Shown: positions 29,343 to 39,481 of the stretch, piece by piece | Layout: each line of letters begins with the position of its first letter | Numbering within the stretch: the stretch's first letter is position 1 | Origin: Bacteroidia bacterium | GTDB taxonomy: Bacteria > Bacteroidota > Ignavibacteria > SZUA-365 | NCBI GenBank assembly: GCA_027493955.1 | Contig: JAOSJT010000001.1 | Span: 4,388,552-4,452,551, forward strand | Direction of reading: 5' to 3' | DNA length: 64,000 nt | The notes under the pieces: generated by a model | What the model saw: only the letters and a program-made list of their open reading frames with translations | Databases searched by the model: none | Told to the model about the DNA's origin: nothing | Made by a program: the position numbers and the translations under genes

Positions 29343-30104
29343 ATGCCGAGATGGAAGTATAGATTTACGACTATCGCCGTGCTGACCGTTGTCGGTGCGG
29401 CTCTGTCATTTGTCGGGCTGCGAAGCGAGACGAGAGTGCGCAGCAGCGCCTTCGGGATGCAAGCCGTGGTTTCGTCACAAGATGCTGGAGCTGAAACGTT
29501 CATGCCTGCATCCGTCCGAAGGGACTCCCTCGCGCTCACCGTGTTGAACGACGGAGAACGGTATGTCCTGCATTGGCTTGTACCGCCGGCACTGAGCTGT
29601 ATGTCCTTTATCATCGAACGCAGACTATCGGAGACGTACAGCTTTACCTCCGACACGCGCTGGATCGAAATCGGGATGGAACCCGGGATGTGCAATCTGT
29701 TCGAAGCCGTGCCGTATTCTTTTCCCGATCGCAGTACCACAACCGGGATGAAGGGGATCATGCAGTACCGCTTGTCCGTCCGAACGGAAGGCGGCGGGGA
29801 ACTTGTCAGTTACTCAGAGGTCATTACGCTGTCAGTTCCCGATCAACTGGAAATCCGCGATATGTATCCCCAGCCGGCGTCCATGCAGGTGCAGATGTCT
29901 TTTCTCACGTCTGACGCGGATCCTGTCACGGTGCGGATCTTTGACATGACCGGTACCGAACTGCGTAGAACAGCATTTTCCGTACCCCGGCCAGGCGTGC
30001 AACACCATATACTGGATGTGTCTTCCCTTCCGGCAGGGATCTATGTCTGTGCGTCGGAATCGCGGCAATCGATTGCGGTGCGCACATTCCGCGTTGTTCG
30101 ATGA
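29343..30104 (+). CDS. Secreted protein with C-terminal T9SS sorting domain
   Basis: 253 residues. A signal peptide (about residues 1-24, after MPRWKYR) is followed by a fibronectin-like beta domain (about 60-160, with YVLHWLVPP and YSEVITL) and a Por/T9SS sorting domain (about 168-253, IRDMYPQPASMQVQMSF, VRIFDMTGTEL, LPAGIYVC). It is predicted to be exported and fixed at the surface. The catalytic or binding role is unknown. It follows ftsZ by 244 bases, which include a small hairpin GGACGTT/AACGTCC (29279-29307). Confidence 0.75.
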   Translation: MPRWKYRFTTIAVLTVVGAALSFVGLRSETRVRSSAFGMQAVVSSQDAGAETFMPASVRRDSLALTVLNDGERYVLHWLVPPALSCMSFIIERRLSETYSFTSDTRWIEIGMEPGMCNLFEAVPYSFPDRSTTTGMKGIMQYRLSVRTEGGGELVSYSEVITLSVPDQLEIRDMYPQPASMQVQMSFLTSDADPVTVRIFDMTGTELRRTAFSVPRPGVQHHILDVSSLPAGIYVCASESRQSIAVRTFRVVR

Positions 30105-30702
30105 TGAAACCTGAACGGTAATATTTCCACACATCCGGATAGCAACGCCACGACTGTTACCCGACAGAGATATGAGGAGCCTGCTATCAGCCCCGGGTCG
30201 CTGTGCACAGGCAAACGATGGTTCTTCGTCATGGAATGAATGAATGCAGGCCGACTTTGGCATAGCATAGCATGATCGCTGTGGGCTGATCACGCAAGCA
30301 GACCTCGGACAGCGCCGGCTTTGGCAGGGTATGTACGCAAAGCTCCCGTTGCCATCAAGGATCGACGTGGCCCATTCGGCGCAGGCGCTGCGGTCAATGA
30401 AAGTATCTCTCTGTAACTCTGTCGTTACAAAAAATCTTGCGCTGGAAACCTTGTTCGCGCCGGGAGGCGCCCATGCTACCGGAGGCAGCTGAATTGGTCA
30501 CAGGAACACTACCCATCGTAGGATGATATGCAAAACCGGGACAGCGTGATCGCACGTGTGCCTACACCCGTCGGCAATCCGGATTGACACTATCGTTCAT
30601 TGACAATCTCGTTATGGTCCCCCTTGCCCGTTTCCGAAATAATGGCCAACTTCCATCGTGATGTCCACCCGTCTCACCATTCACGATGTGTGGTACTGTC
30701 CA
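30105..30702. other. Long intergenic region without recognised genes
   Basis: About 600 bases. No open frame here resembles a known protein on either strand, and no RNA or repeat was recognised. A TTGACA-like box lies at 30585, but no matching -10 follows at the right distance. It may hold the decayed remains of a gene. Confidence 0.4.
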
Positions 30703-31119
30703 ATGAAGCTCTCCGATGTGATCTCCCGAAATGCGAACATTTGTGTACTGCTCTTGCTGCTGCTTGTCGGCGTCAGTGCGTTCGCTGCCCCTGCAACCAG
30801 GCCTTCGCCCCTATTCCAGAGATCGGAGGTCAGCAACTGTGATGGTACGCGGCTTTCGCCGATGATCATCGCCGATGATGTTGTGAATGATGTGGCGAAG
30901 CAGGATACGCAACAGGAGAGGAAGCGCTGCAAGGCCGTCACGCAAAAGGGCACGCAATGCAAGCGGGATGCGAAGGAAGGCAAGGAGTATTGCTGGCAGC
31001 ATGAAACGGTCCCCGCCGGGGATCGCTGCAAGGCCATCACGAAAAAGGGGACGCAATGCTCGCGAAAGGCGAAAACCGCAGACGGATATTGTACCCAGCA
31101 CGCGAAGATGCGGGAGTGA
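30703..31119 (+). CDS. Small secreted protein with two DUF5763-like Cys/His motifs
   Basis: 138 residues from ATG 30703; the frame is open to 30658, but this start gives the better signal peptide (residues ~12-30, ICVLLLLLLVGVSAFA). The mature part carries two copies of a C-x7-C-x9or10-C-x2-H motif: RCKAVTQKGTQCKRDA..EYCWQH (about 77-99) and RCKAITKKGTQCSRKA..GYCTQH (about 110-133). The pattern matches the DUF5763-type small zinc-finger-like module found in many bacteria. Export of such a motif is unusual. No partner is evident, and the gene is isolated. Confidence 0.6.
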   Translation: MKLSDVISRNANICVLLLLLLVGVSAFAAPATRPSPLFQRSEVSNCDGTRLSPMIIADDVVNDVAKQDTQQERKRCKAVTQKGTQCKRDAKEGKEYCWQHETVPAGDRCKAITKKGTQCSRKAKTADGYCTQHAKMRE

Positions 31120-31387
31120 GCGGTAGTCACCGAGGGGGGGCGCTATTCACCGCACGCGATGCGTTCAAGCTTTGCTGATGCGATTATTCATTTTTTTCAT
31201 GCCTGCGCGACCAAGGAAGGTGGTGTGCTGTAATATCCTTCCTCGGCGCAGCGCAGGCCGGTGGTGCTGTGCGGATTCGGAGTTATGAAAGCGATTATGA
31301 GATTGCTAAACCGTTTATTATTTTTCGTTCTGCTATCCGTCTTTCTGGTCACCATCACCCCATCACACCCTTAGAGGGAAATCGAGC

Positions 31388-34378
31388 ATGCAAAACCGGC
31401 GCATTGTTGTGTTGCTTTCGGCTGTACTCGGCCTCATGGCAACTGTCTGTCAGGCACAGAACACCATCACATTTACGGCAACGGATGCGCGCAGCGCGGC
31501 ATCGATGACGCTCGACAGCATCCATATTCTCAACCTCAGCCGTGGGCGCGACACCACAATTACCGGTACCACCTTCCCCGTCGACTGGCCGCTGACAACC
31601 GGGGTCGGCGAGATTGCGCGGCCCGGAGGGCTCTCCATCAGCGGGAATTACCCAAACTCCTTCGGTGACGCGACGGCCTTTTCCGTCGGCACATCCGAGG
31701 TTGGAGTTTTAAGCATCGCAGTGTTTGGCATGAACGGAACGCGCGTAGCTGAGTACCGGCAGTCACTGCAGCCTGGTCAACATGAGTTCGCCTTTGCTGC
31801 GGGCGGTTTGCCGGACGGTGTGTATTTCGCGACGGCGTCGTTGAATGGGCAGACATCGACGCTGAAGCTGCTGAAGAGCGGGCGATCGGCCGGTGGAAAC
31901 CCGCAAATCGTTTACAGGAACTGGAGTGCGGCAGTCGCTGCCCCGCTAAGGAGAACAGCCGCCGCTGATCTCTATACCTACATCGGTTATGCTGCCGGAT
32001 ATTTCCCGGCTGTACTCGCGGAGGTGCTTCCGGCAGCGGGCCGCAGCTACGAATTCTCCCTGCTGCCGCTCACCAGCCGCGGTATCAGCACTGGCGCGAC
32101 GGTGCCTGTATACGAGATGGATGTACCCACCACGGGCGGAACAGTCAACGTGAGCACAGAGGACTGTCCTATCAAGGGGATGGAGATCACGGTTCCCGAT
32201 TCCGCTTTCGCCGAGCACCGCACCTTCTCCATATCCTATGCCCAGGTGCAGAGTCACAGCTACGGAGCGAACTTCAATCCCGTCTCACCGATGATTGTCA
32301 TCAGCAACGGCGGCGGTTACTCCGACGAACCGATGATCATCAAGATCCCGGTGAAAGTTCCGTCCGACGAATTCGCGATGGCGTTTTTGTACAACGAGCT
32401 TACCGGCACGTTGGAAGGAATGCCCATCCTCGCCGCGGACGCGTCCTCCATTACCGTTGCGACACGCCACTTTGCCACGTCTCAGATATCCACCTTCGCG
32501 CCGGACGTTCAGCGCGCATCCAAGCGTACCGCAGACGCGTTCGCGAATATTATCATATCGTCTATCAGGGAATCGTCGCTGAAGGGACAGCAGATTCTCA
32601 CAACCGGTTTTACACCGGGCAAGGATGACTGGGAGTTCAGCAATCGGGGTTCGGTTATCGCATCGGGCGGCCATTGTGCCGGACAATCGCTTTCAATGAT
32701 GTGGTACTACTATGAGAAAAAGCTCCATGGAGCATCGCAGTTGTTTCACTCGCTCGACCGTCTGTTCATTCCATCCACCAATGGAGATTCCCTGTGGATG
32801 GACAATCCGAAGGGCTACAAATTTGCCTCGATCATTCAAAAAGAGTACGGGAAGTTCAACGGATGGATGGCGGACCAGCTCAGGCAGTTGCGGGATAGCT
32901 CTGTACATGCCATCGGGTGGCGGGCCTTCTTGTATTCCATGCTTCTCACAGGCGAGCCGCAGTATGTGTCACTGAGAGCGAGGGACACCGACGGTTCATA
33001 CTTCGGCCATGCGATTGTCGCGCACAAAATATCGGTAACGGAGAAGAAACTGTTCGTAACCGACCCGAATTATCCGGGTCAGGAGCGATCCATCCTGTTC
33101 TCGGATCCATACTTTGCGCCGTACGATACAAAGCAGAATGCCAATGAGCCGGCATCGGAACAATATCCATGGATTGCCTATATCGCAAAATCATGTCTTA
33201 TTAACTGGTCCACCATAACTGCGCGTTATGCGGAGGTACAGGCGGGGACAATCGGCACAGTCTCTCCACACAGTTTCCCACAAGTGCGTCTCATCGACAA
33301 TTCGGAAAATGCGGTCATTTCCGCTTCGACCGACTATGTATCGAACCGCGACACTCTCGTCATTACTGCGCACAATGCACAAACCGCCTTCGCCGTGTAT
33401 GATGCGACATCGGGGGAGCGGCTCGTTCCCGGAGCAAAGTCGCCGTATGGGCTCGTGTACGATAGCGTTCTCGTGTTAAAGCCCGGAGTTAATGAATTCG
33501 GAGTGTACTTTGCACAGAAGGTCGATAATTCCTGGGTGTATGCTGATTATCAGTGGTTGACGGTGATATACAATCAGCTCACTCCACACGTTGCGACCAT
33601 CAGTCCCACCCAGGGTACGGCGGGCGACGTTCTGACTATCAACGGTTCGAATTTCGGAAATGATCGAAGCAAGGGCGAAGTACATCTGTACACGACATCC
33701 CGCGACATGATCCTCAGAAATGTTGTATCGTGGGATACGAACAGAATCGTCGTCACCGTTCCCGATGATGCGATCAGCGGAAAAGTGTATGTCAAAGTGA
33801 ACGGACTTGAGAGCGAGTACCGCGTCAACAGCGGGCACCTGCAATTCACCTTCAAACCCGGCCCCGCAATTATCCAATCCGTTACACCTGACCATGGATA
33901 CGGAGGAGACCAGATAACGATAAAGGGCAAGCGTTTCGGGAAAGGTCTTACCGGCAGTAAAATCGTCATCAATAATTATGATCTCTTCCCGAATAATCCT
34001 TCCGAAATCCCTTCCTGGACGGATTCGCTGATCACGATTATCCTCCCCAAAACCTGCATCGGGGGCGATCTTCAAATGGTGAACTGGTCCGACGAGTCGA
34101 AGAGCAGCAACGTCGTGCAGTTTACTATGGACCAGCCCGTCATATCCGGGTACGGCCCCGCCTCGGGACCTGATCAGACCCTCGTTACAATTAGCGGAAA
34201 TTTTCTCGGAGAGAGCGCTCTGTGGACCGGTACAGGTGTGACCGTCGGCGGTGTCAAACCGATTCTGGACAACTGGTCGCGAACGGCGGTCTCTTTCTAT
34301 GCGAGTCAGAGTGGCGAAATCGTGCTGACCGTCTGCGGTAAATCAATCGTCGTCGGAAATTTCACGAAAACCCCGTAG
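31388..34378 (+). CDS. Large secreted protein: sorting-fold domain, papain-like cysteine peptidase region, three TIG domains
   Basis: 996 residues. Signal peptide 1-24 (VCQAQ). Residues ~85-163 have the fold pattern of a T9SS sorting domain (GNYPNSFGDATAF, VFGMNGTRV, GLPDGVYFATA), but near the N-terminus rather than at the end. Residues ~400-570 look like a papain-like (C39/C1-type) peptidase: Cys430 in GGHCAGQSLSMMWYY, His541 in GHAIVAHKI, and Asp559/Asn561 in VTDPNYPG. Three IPT/TIG Ig-like domains follow (about 732-824, 825-915, 916-995). The order Cys...His...Asp/Asn is seen. The enzyme family assignment is inference from these motifs. It is likely a surface protease or adhesin, with no near neighbours in the same transcript. 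Confidence 0.65.
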   Translation: MQNRRIVVLLSAVLGLMATVCQAQNTITFTATDARSAASMTLDSIHILNLSRGRDTTITGTTFPVDWPLTTGVGEIARPGGLSISGNYPNSFGDATAFSVGTSEVGVLSIAVFGMNGTRVAEYRQSLQPGQHEFAFAAGGLPDGVYFATASLNGQTSTLKLLKSGRSAGGNPQIVYRNWSAAVAAPLRRTAAADLYTYIGYAAGYFPAVLAEVLPAAGRSYEFSLLPLTSRGISTGATVPVYEMDVPTTGGTVNVSTEDCPIKGMEITVPDSAFAEHRTFSISYAQVQSHSYGANFNPVSPMIVISNGGGYSDEPMIIKIPVKVPSDEFAMAFLYNELTGTLEGMPILAADASSITVATRHFATSQISTFAPDVQRASKRTADAFANIIISSIRESSLKGQQILTTGFTPGKDDWEFSNRGSVIASGGHCAGQSLSMMWYYYEKKLHGASQLFHSLDRLFIPSTNGDSLWMDNPKGYKFASIIQKEYGKFNGWMADQLRQLRDSSVHAIGWRAFLYSMLLTGEPQYVSLRARDTDGSYFGHAIVAHKISVTEKKLFVTDPNYPGQERSILFSDPYFAPYDTKQNANEPASEQYPWIAYIAKSCLINWSTITARYAEVQAGTIGTVSPHSFPQVRLIDNSENAVISASTDYVSNRDTLVITAHNAQTAFAVYDATSGERLVPGAKSPYGLVYDSVLVLKPGVNEFGVYFAQKVDNSWVYADYQWLTVIYNQLTPHVATISPTQGTAGDVLTINGSNFGNDRSKGEVHLYTTSRDMILRNVVSWDTNRIVVTVPDDAISGKVYVKVNGLESEYRVNSGHLQFTFKPGPAIIQSVTPDHGYGGDQITIKGKRFGKGLTGSKIVINNYDLFPNNPSEIPSWTDSLITIILPKTCIGGDLQMVNWSDESKSSNVVQFTMDQPVISGYGPASGPDQTLVTISGNFLGESALWTGTGVTVGGVKPILDNWSRTAVSFYASQSGEIVLTVCGKSIVVGNFTKTP

Positions 34379-34860
34379 AACAGGCATCGGACAGTCAGTT
34401 TTCACCATCGATACCCAAAGCTCAGATCGCGTCACCGCGCATGCCTACGCTTTGGCGAATAATGCCACCCCGCACAACGGTCCATTTCGTGCATGACATC
34501 AGGTAATGGAGCCAGGCTTCATGAAGGAACCACTGCGGTAAACTCTCCGGGTGAAGCTCCGACGTTGTCTGGTAGCGTCTCGAAGCATGATTCGTTTTGT
34601 AACGCACGCGGAGAGCAGTCGCCCGGTGCCGCCTATTGCACCTTGCCTCACCGCACGAAACTCGCTACTTTAAATGAATTGTACCCGGAGCCATGTCCAG
34701 CGAACGGGCTGTCGAATCCTTGTGAGCACAACACCATCTTTTAAGTGCTCGTTGAAGCTGAGACAGAGCAGCTCGGCTCAAACGACGGCCTTTCTGGCCC
34801 TTACAGTGTGCCCTGATCCTGCCAAACTTTGAATTGAACCGTATGTTAGAACCCATTCCA
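34379..34860. other. Intergenic region upstream of the RND efflux operon
   Basis: About 480 bases with only short open frames that match nothing I know. No clear promoter with TTGAC and TAnnTT spacing was found. No repeats were seen. Confidence 0.4.
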
Positions 34861-35922
34861 ATGCAGCGTATGCACATTCTGATCGTGTGCATGCTTTCCC
34901 TGCTTCTCCTGTTGCTGCTGTCGTCCTGCGGAGAGAGCAGTAACAGAAAAAAAATCGACGACTCTGCTCCCGTGCTGGCGGAGGCGATGGTCGTACAGCC
35001 TGAATCGCATACCGTCAGCATCAAAGCCACGGGTGACCTCCTTCCGCTCGAGGAAGTCGAGATCAAAGCTCCTGTGGCGGGCAATGTACGATCCATACAT
35101 TTCCGCGAAGGGCAGCAGGTGGGAAAGGGCGCACTTCTGGTTTCCATTGACGACCGCAACTGGGTCGCCCAGAAAAAAGGACTCGAAGCGCGTCTGATTG
35201 CCGCGGAAGGGGAATTGCGGCGGAAGACACAGCTTCTGGGTATCGAGGGCATCAGTGCGGAAGAAGTGGAGAAGAATCGCGCGGAGGTCGACAATCTCAA
35301 GGCGCAAATCGAGGGCCTCGAGGTCATGATAGACCTCGCCGCCGTGCGTGCCCCGTTCAGCGGACGTATCGGCATGCGCAATTTCAGTCCCGGAGCATGG
35401 CTCTCTCAAGGTGGCGCAATCGCGCGGCTGGTGCAGACGGACGGCATGAAGGTGCATTTTACCATCCCCGCGCAGTACGCCCACAAAGTGGCGGTCGGAC
35501 GCCCGGTGAAAGTGTTCTCCTCAGCCAATGGCGATACTGCAGTAGCGAATGTCTACGCAGTCGATGCACGTATCAATTCGTCGTCAAGAAGTCTGCAGAT
35601 ACGCGCTATGCTCAACGGCAAACATCCGACGTTCATTCCGGGGGATTTTGTACAGGTATCGCTGGAATTGGAGAAAAAGGAAAATGTGCTCCTGGTTCCG
35701 GCGGAGGCGATAATCCCTGAGCTCAATCAGCACACCGTGTTCATCGTCAAGGACGGTAAAGCCAAACGCACAGTGGTGAAAACCGGCGTCCGGACCGAAG
35801 ACCGCGTGGAAATCCTCCACGGACTCTCGCCCGGGGATACCGTACTGATTTCGGGATTGATGGACGTGCGGGACGGTGCGCCGGTGACGCTTCAGCAACT
35901 GCACACCGCGGTGACGGAATGA
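34861..35922 (+). CDS. RND efflux membrane fusion (adaptor) lipoprotein
   Basis: 353 residues from ATG 34861; ATGs at 34843 and earlier are possible. The signal peptide ends in a lipobox, LLLSSC (Cys about residue 23), so the protein is probably lipid-anchored like AcrA. An HlyD/MFP layout follows: first half-lipoyl EVEIKAPVAGNVRSIHFREG (about 62-81), a coiled-coil hairpin (about 100-160), second half-lipoyl AAVRAPFSGRIGMRNFSPG, a beta-barrel and a membrane-proximal domain (PGDTVLISGLMDVRDG). It bridges the pump to an outer-membrane channel. It overlaps the pump gene by 4 bases. No TolC-like gene is in the window. Confidence 0.92.
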   Translation: MQRMHILIVCMLSLLLLLLLSSCGESSNRKKIDDSAPVLAEAMVVQPESHTVSIKATGDLLPLEEVEIKAPVAGNVRSIHFREGQQVGKGALLVSIDDRNWVAQKKGLEARLIAAEGELRRKTQLLGIEGISAEEVEKNRAEVDNLKAQIEGLEVMIDLAAVRAPFSGRIGMRNFSPGAWLSQGGAIARLVQTDGMKVHFTIPAQYAHKVAVGRPVKVFSSANGDTAVANVYAVDARINSSSRSLQIRAMLNGKHPTFIPGDFVQVSLELEKKENVLLVPAEAIIPELNQHTVFIVKDGKAKRTVVKTGVRTEDRVEILHGLSPGDTVLISGLMDVRDGAPVTLQQLHTAVTE

Positions 35923-38900
35923 CACTCTCCGAGCTGAGCATCAAGCGACCGGTGCTGACGATGGTGTTCGCCATCGCTATCGTCATATTCGGTGCCTCAT
36001 CCTTCCTCAATCTCGGCGTACGCGATTATCCGAGCGTGGACCCGCCCATCATCACGGTTTCCACGAGTTACACCGGGGCGAATGCCGAGATCATCGAATC
36101 GCAGATCACGGAACCGCTCGAAATACAGATCAACAGAATTGATGGCATCAAGACGCTTACCTCCACCAGCACTACGGGGCGCAGTATCATCCGGGTGGAG
36201 TTCGAACTGGGAATGGATCTCGACAACGCCGCGAACGATGTCCGCGACCGTGTGGCTCAGGCCGTGCGCAACCTGCCTCCCGATACCGATCCGCCCATCG
36301 TCTCGAAAGCGGATGCGGATGCCCAGACCATCGTGACCATAACCTTGCAGAGCGGGAAGAGAAGTTTACTTGCCCTCACCGACATCGCGCAGAATATATT
36401 CGCTGAACGCCTGCAGACTATTCCCGGCGTCAGTCAGGTGAACGTGTGGGGCAGCAAGCAATATGCGATGCGTCTCAATCTCGATATGGACCGCATGATC
36501 GCCCACCGTGTGAATCCCGTCGACGTGCGCAATGCCCTGACCGCGCAGAACATCGAGCTCCCGTCGGGTCAGGTGGAAGGCGACAGCCGCTATCTCACGA
36601 TTCAGACGTACGGTCGTCTGAACACGGAGGAAGAATTCAATAATCTGGTGATCGCCGACCGTAACGGTACCATCGTCCGCCTTCGGGATATCGGACATGC
36701 GGAGCTCGGAGCGCTCAACGAAAAATCCATCATGCGCGGCAATGGCGGCATCCCCATGGTCGGTGTCGCAATGCAGCCGCAGCCGGGATCGAACTACATC
36801 GAAATCGTGGACGAAGTGTACCGGCGCGTGGAGCTGTTGAAGAAGGAGATTCCGGGGGATATTATCATTGGTACCGGGCTCGATATCACCACCAGTATCC
36901 GGCAGTCGATCAGGGACGTACAATCGACGATATTGGAGGCGTTTATCCTTGTCGTCGCCATCATTTTTATTTTTCTGCGGAATCTGCGCACCACGCTCAT
37001 CCCCATCATCGCTATCCCGCTCTCGCTCGTGGGCGGCTTCATTTTTCTGTGGGCCGCGGATTTTTCGATCAATGTATTGACACTGCTTGGTCTGCTTCTC
37101 GCCACAGGAATTGTCGTTGACGATGCGATCGTGATGATGGAAAATATTTATGCCAAAATCGAAAAAGGCATGAATCCGATCCAGGCCGCTTTCAAGGGTT
37201 CGCGGCAAGTGTTCTTTGCGATCATTTCGACGACGATCACGCTGATATGTGTGTTTCTCCCGATCTTTTTCATGCTCGGTCTGACCGGACGCCTGTTCCG
37301 GGAGTTCGCCATGGTCATGGCAGGGTCCATCATCATTTCCATGTTTGTGTCGCTCACCCTCACGGTGACGATGTGCTCTCGTATGCTGAAACGGGACGAC
37401 CGGGAATACCGGTGGTTGAAACAGGTTCACAGGCCGATTGATTACGTTCTCGCACAGTATCCCGCGTGGCTCGATTGGTTCATGGCACGCCGGCGGTTGG
37501 CGCTCCCTATCGTGCTTGCCTCGGCAGCGATAATCGGTCTTCTGTTGTTCACCCTGCAAACGGAACTCGCACCGTTAGACGACAAGAGCGCACTGCGTCT
37601 GATGTCCACAGCGCCCGAGGGTACGTCATTCAACATGATGAGCGATTACCACGCGAAACTGATTCACCTGGTGGATACACTTCCGGAAAAGCTGAGTCTT
37701 GTCGCAGTAACCGCGCCGGGTTTCGGGGGGAGTCCTTCCGTCAACTCCGCCTTCACCCGACTCATGCTCAAGCCCCCGGATCAGCGGGATAAGACACAAA
37801 TGGAGCTGGTAGCCGAGCTCAACCGCAAGCTGCGGAGCTTCAGTATGGCGCGGACCTTCGCTCTGCAGGATCCGACCATCGCCGGAGCGGGTGGCGGCAG
37901 GGCGGGTCTGCCGGTGCAGTACGTGCTGCAGGCGGCCGATCTCGGCAAGCTCGAACACTATCTCCCGCTCTTTCTCGACGAAGCGCGACGGCATCCCGCG
38001 TTCGAGGTAGTGGATGTAGATCTCCGTTTCACCCGCCCGGAACTGATCATCGATATCGATCGGGACAAGGCGTTCAATCTCGGAATAAGCGTGCGCGATG
38101 TCGCGGAGGTGATTCAAACCTACTTCAGTGAGCAACGCATTGGGTATTTCATCCGCGACGGGAAGCAGTATTTCGTTCTCGCACATGCGATACCGGAGCA
38201 GCGCCGGACCCCGGAGGATGTCACGAACATTCAGCTGCGCACCACGTCGGGGGAACTGGTGTCCCTTGGAAGCGTGGTGCAACTCCGGCACGAAAGTCTC
38301 CCGCCACAATTGCTGCGCTACAACAGATACTCGTCCGCGACCGTCTCCGCCGCGCCTGCGCGGCGCTATACGCTTGGAGATGGAATCGCAGCTATGGACG
38401 AGATCGCCGACAAGGTGCTGGATGAAACGTTTCTCACTTCGCTCGCGGGCACGTCGGCGGATTTTTCGGAGAGCACATCCAACCTGATGCTGGTGTTCAT
38501 TTTTGCTCTCATTCTCGTGTACCTGACGCTCGCCGCGCAGTTCGAGAGCTTTCGTGATCCCCTGACTGTCATGATAACCGTACCATTGGCACTGGCCGGA
38601 GCGTTGCTCTCCATGTGGGTGTTCGGGCAGACGCTCAACATCTTCAGTGAAATCGGCATCATTCTCCTGGTGGGCATCGTGACCAAAAACGGTATTCTCA
38701 TCGTGGAGTTCGCCAATCAGAAACGGGAGGAGGGATTGGATATCATGGCAGCAGCGAGAGAAGCCGCCATCGATCGCATCCGTCCCATCCTCATGACCAC
38801 GCTGGCCACCGTGCTCGGTGCCGTACCGTTGGCTATCTCGCTCGACGGCACCGCCAACAGCCGCGTATCCATGGGTGTCGTCATTATCGGAGGACTGCTC

Positions 38901-38993
38901 TTCTCGCTCGTTCTTACACTCTTTGTCATACCCGCACTGTACACCTACATCGCGCGTACAAGCGCCCCGGTGGCTATCGAGGAAGAAGCGTAA
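35919..38993 (+). CDS. RND multidrug efflux pump, AcrB/HAE1 type
   Basis: 1024 residues, a proton-driven inner-membrane exporter (Resistance-Nodulation-Division, HAE1 group). Twelve helices and two large periplasmic loops. The proton-relay aspartates are in LATGIVVDDAIVMMENIY (about residues 392-409), and NLGVRDYPSVDPPIITVST sits near the start. The C-terminal half has LVGIVTKNGILIVEFANQ. ATGA overlap with the adaptor gene. Substrates cannot be inferred; AcrB-type pumps move drugs, bile salts and solvents. Confidence 0.95.
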   Translation: MTLSELSIKRPVLTMVFAIAIVIFGASSFLNLGVRDYPSVDPPIITVSTSYTGANAEIIESQITEPLEIQINRIDGIKTLTSTSTTGRSIIRVEFELGMDLDNAANDVRDRVAQAVRNLPPDTDPPIVSKADADAQTIVTITLQSGKRSLLALTDIAQNIFAERLQTIPGVSQVNVWGSKQYAMRLNLDMDRMIAHRVNPVDVRNALTAQNIELPSGQVEGDSRYLTIQTYGRLNTEEEFNNLVIADRNGTIVRLRDIGHAELGALNEKSIMRGNGGIPMVGVAMQPQPGSNYIEIVDEVYRRVELLKKEIPGDIIIGTGLDITTSIRQSIRDVQSTILEAFILVVAIIFIFLRNLRTTLIPIIAIPLSLVGGFIFLWAADFSINVLTLLGLLLATGIVVDDAIVMMENIYAKIEKGMNPIQAAFKGSRQVFFAIISTTITLICVFLPIFFMLGLTGRLFREFAMVMAGSIIISMFVSLTLTVTMCSRMLKRDDREYRWLKQVHRPIDYVLAQYPAWLDWFMARRRLALPIVLASAAIIGLLLFTLQTELAPLDDKSALRLMSTAPEGTSFNMMSDYHAKLIHLVDTLPEKLSLVAVTAPGFGGSPSVNSAFTRLMLKPPDQRDKTQMELVAELNRKLRSFSMARTFALQDPTIAGAGGGRAGLPVQYVLQAADLGKLEHYLPLFLDEARRHPAFEVVDVDLRFTRPELIIDIDRDKAFNLGISVRDVAEVIQTYFSEQRIGYFIRDGKQYFVLAHAIPEQRRTPEDVTNIQLRTTSGELVSLGSVVQLRHESLPPQLLRYNRYSSATVSAAPARRYTLGDGIAAMDEIADKVLDETFLTSLAGTSADFSESTSNLMLVFIFALILVYLTLAAQFESFRDPLTVMITVPLALAGALLSMWVFGQTLNIFSEIGIILLVGIVTKNGILIVEFANQKREEGLDIMAAAREAAIDRIRPILMTTLATVLGAVPLAISLDGTANSRVSMGVVIIGGLLFSLVLTLFVIPALYTYIARTSAPVAIEEEA

Positions 38994-39258
38994 GGGTCGT
39001 ATCCGCTGTGTCGGTAACGATTCCGTCCAGGCGGACGTCGGTTTATGGAGAGTGTGACATTGAAGTTGAAGCGGTGCAAACAAACTCCGTCACCTCTCCG
39101 CGGCGAGTCCGCCTCGGCGAATCTGCGATCTTCGACCTGGATCCGGTAATCATCGTTACCCGCCGGTTTATATCATGTGTGACATCGATTTGTGATGAAA
39201 AATCTATCAAATATCGTCACACGGAGCTTCGGCCAAGGCCCGGAAGCGAATCCGAGGC
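38994..39258. other. Intergenic region after the RND operon
   Basis: About 265 bases up to a perfect palindrome. No gene was recognised. Together with the stretch 39313-39481 it makes nearly 490 bases without a gene. Confidence 0.4.
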
Positions 39259-39312
39259 CCACCCCCATCATGTAGAGACGTTGCATGCAACGTCTCTACA
39301 TGATGGGGGTGG
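39259..39312. repeat. Perfect 54-base palindrome
   Basis: Every base from 39259 to 39285 pairs with 39286 to 39312, centred on TTGCATGCAA. The core GTAGAGACGTTGC and its complement make a very stable, loop-poor hairpin. I recall closely similar palindromes (GTAGAGACG...CGTCTCTAC) as dispersed repeats in cyanobacteria and other bacteria. Here it may be a REP-like element or a bidirectional terminator between the pump operon and the hemerythrin gene. There is no T tract. Confidence 0.9.
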
Positions 39313-39481
39313 TGGAGGTTAAAACGTTGGTCAGCGCCCCGCTACTGCGGGGAAGCGCTACGTCCGTCTATCTCGATGTTCATTGGGCCGGAGCATCACA
39401 TGCCATTGGCAGGGCCGTCATGGCAGCATCCCAAACAACCTCAAAGAGCAACTCCCCACTACACACAGCGAAAGTCTTCCC

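Noticed and set aside
30585-30610. TTGACA-like box as a promoter for the DUF5763-type gene
   Set aside because: No TAnnTT element lies about 17 bases downstream.
37626-39083. Long minus-strand frame antisense to the AcrB-type pump
   Set aside because: It has no signal peptide or motif and overlaps a clear RND pump gene entirely.
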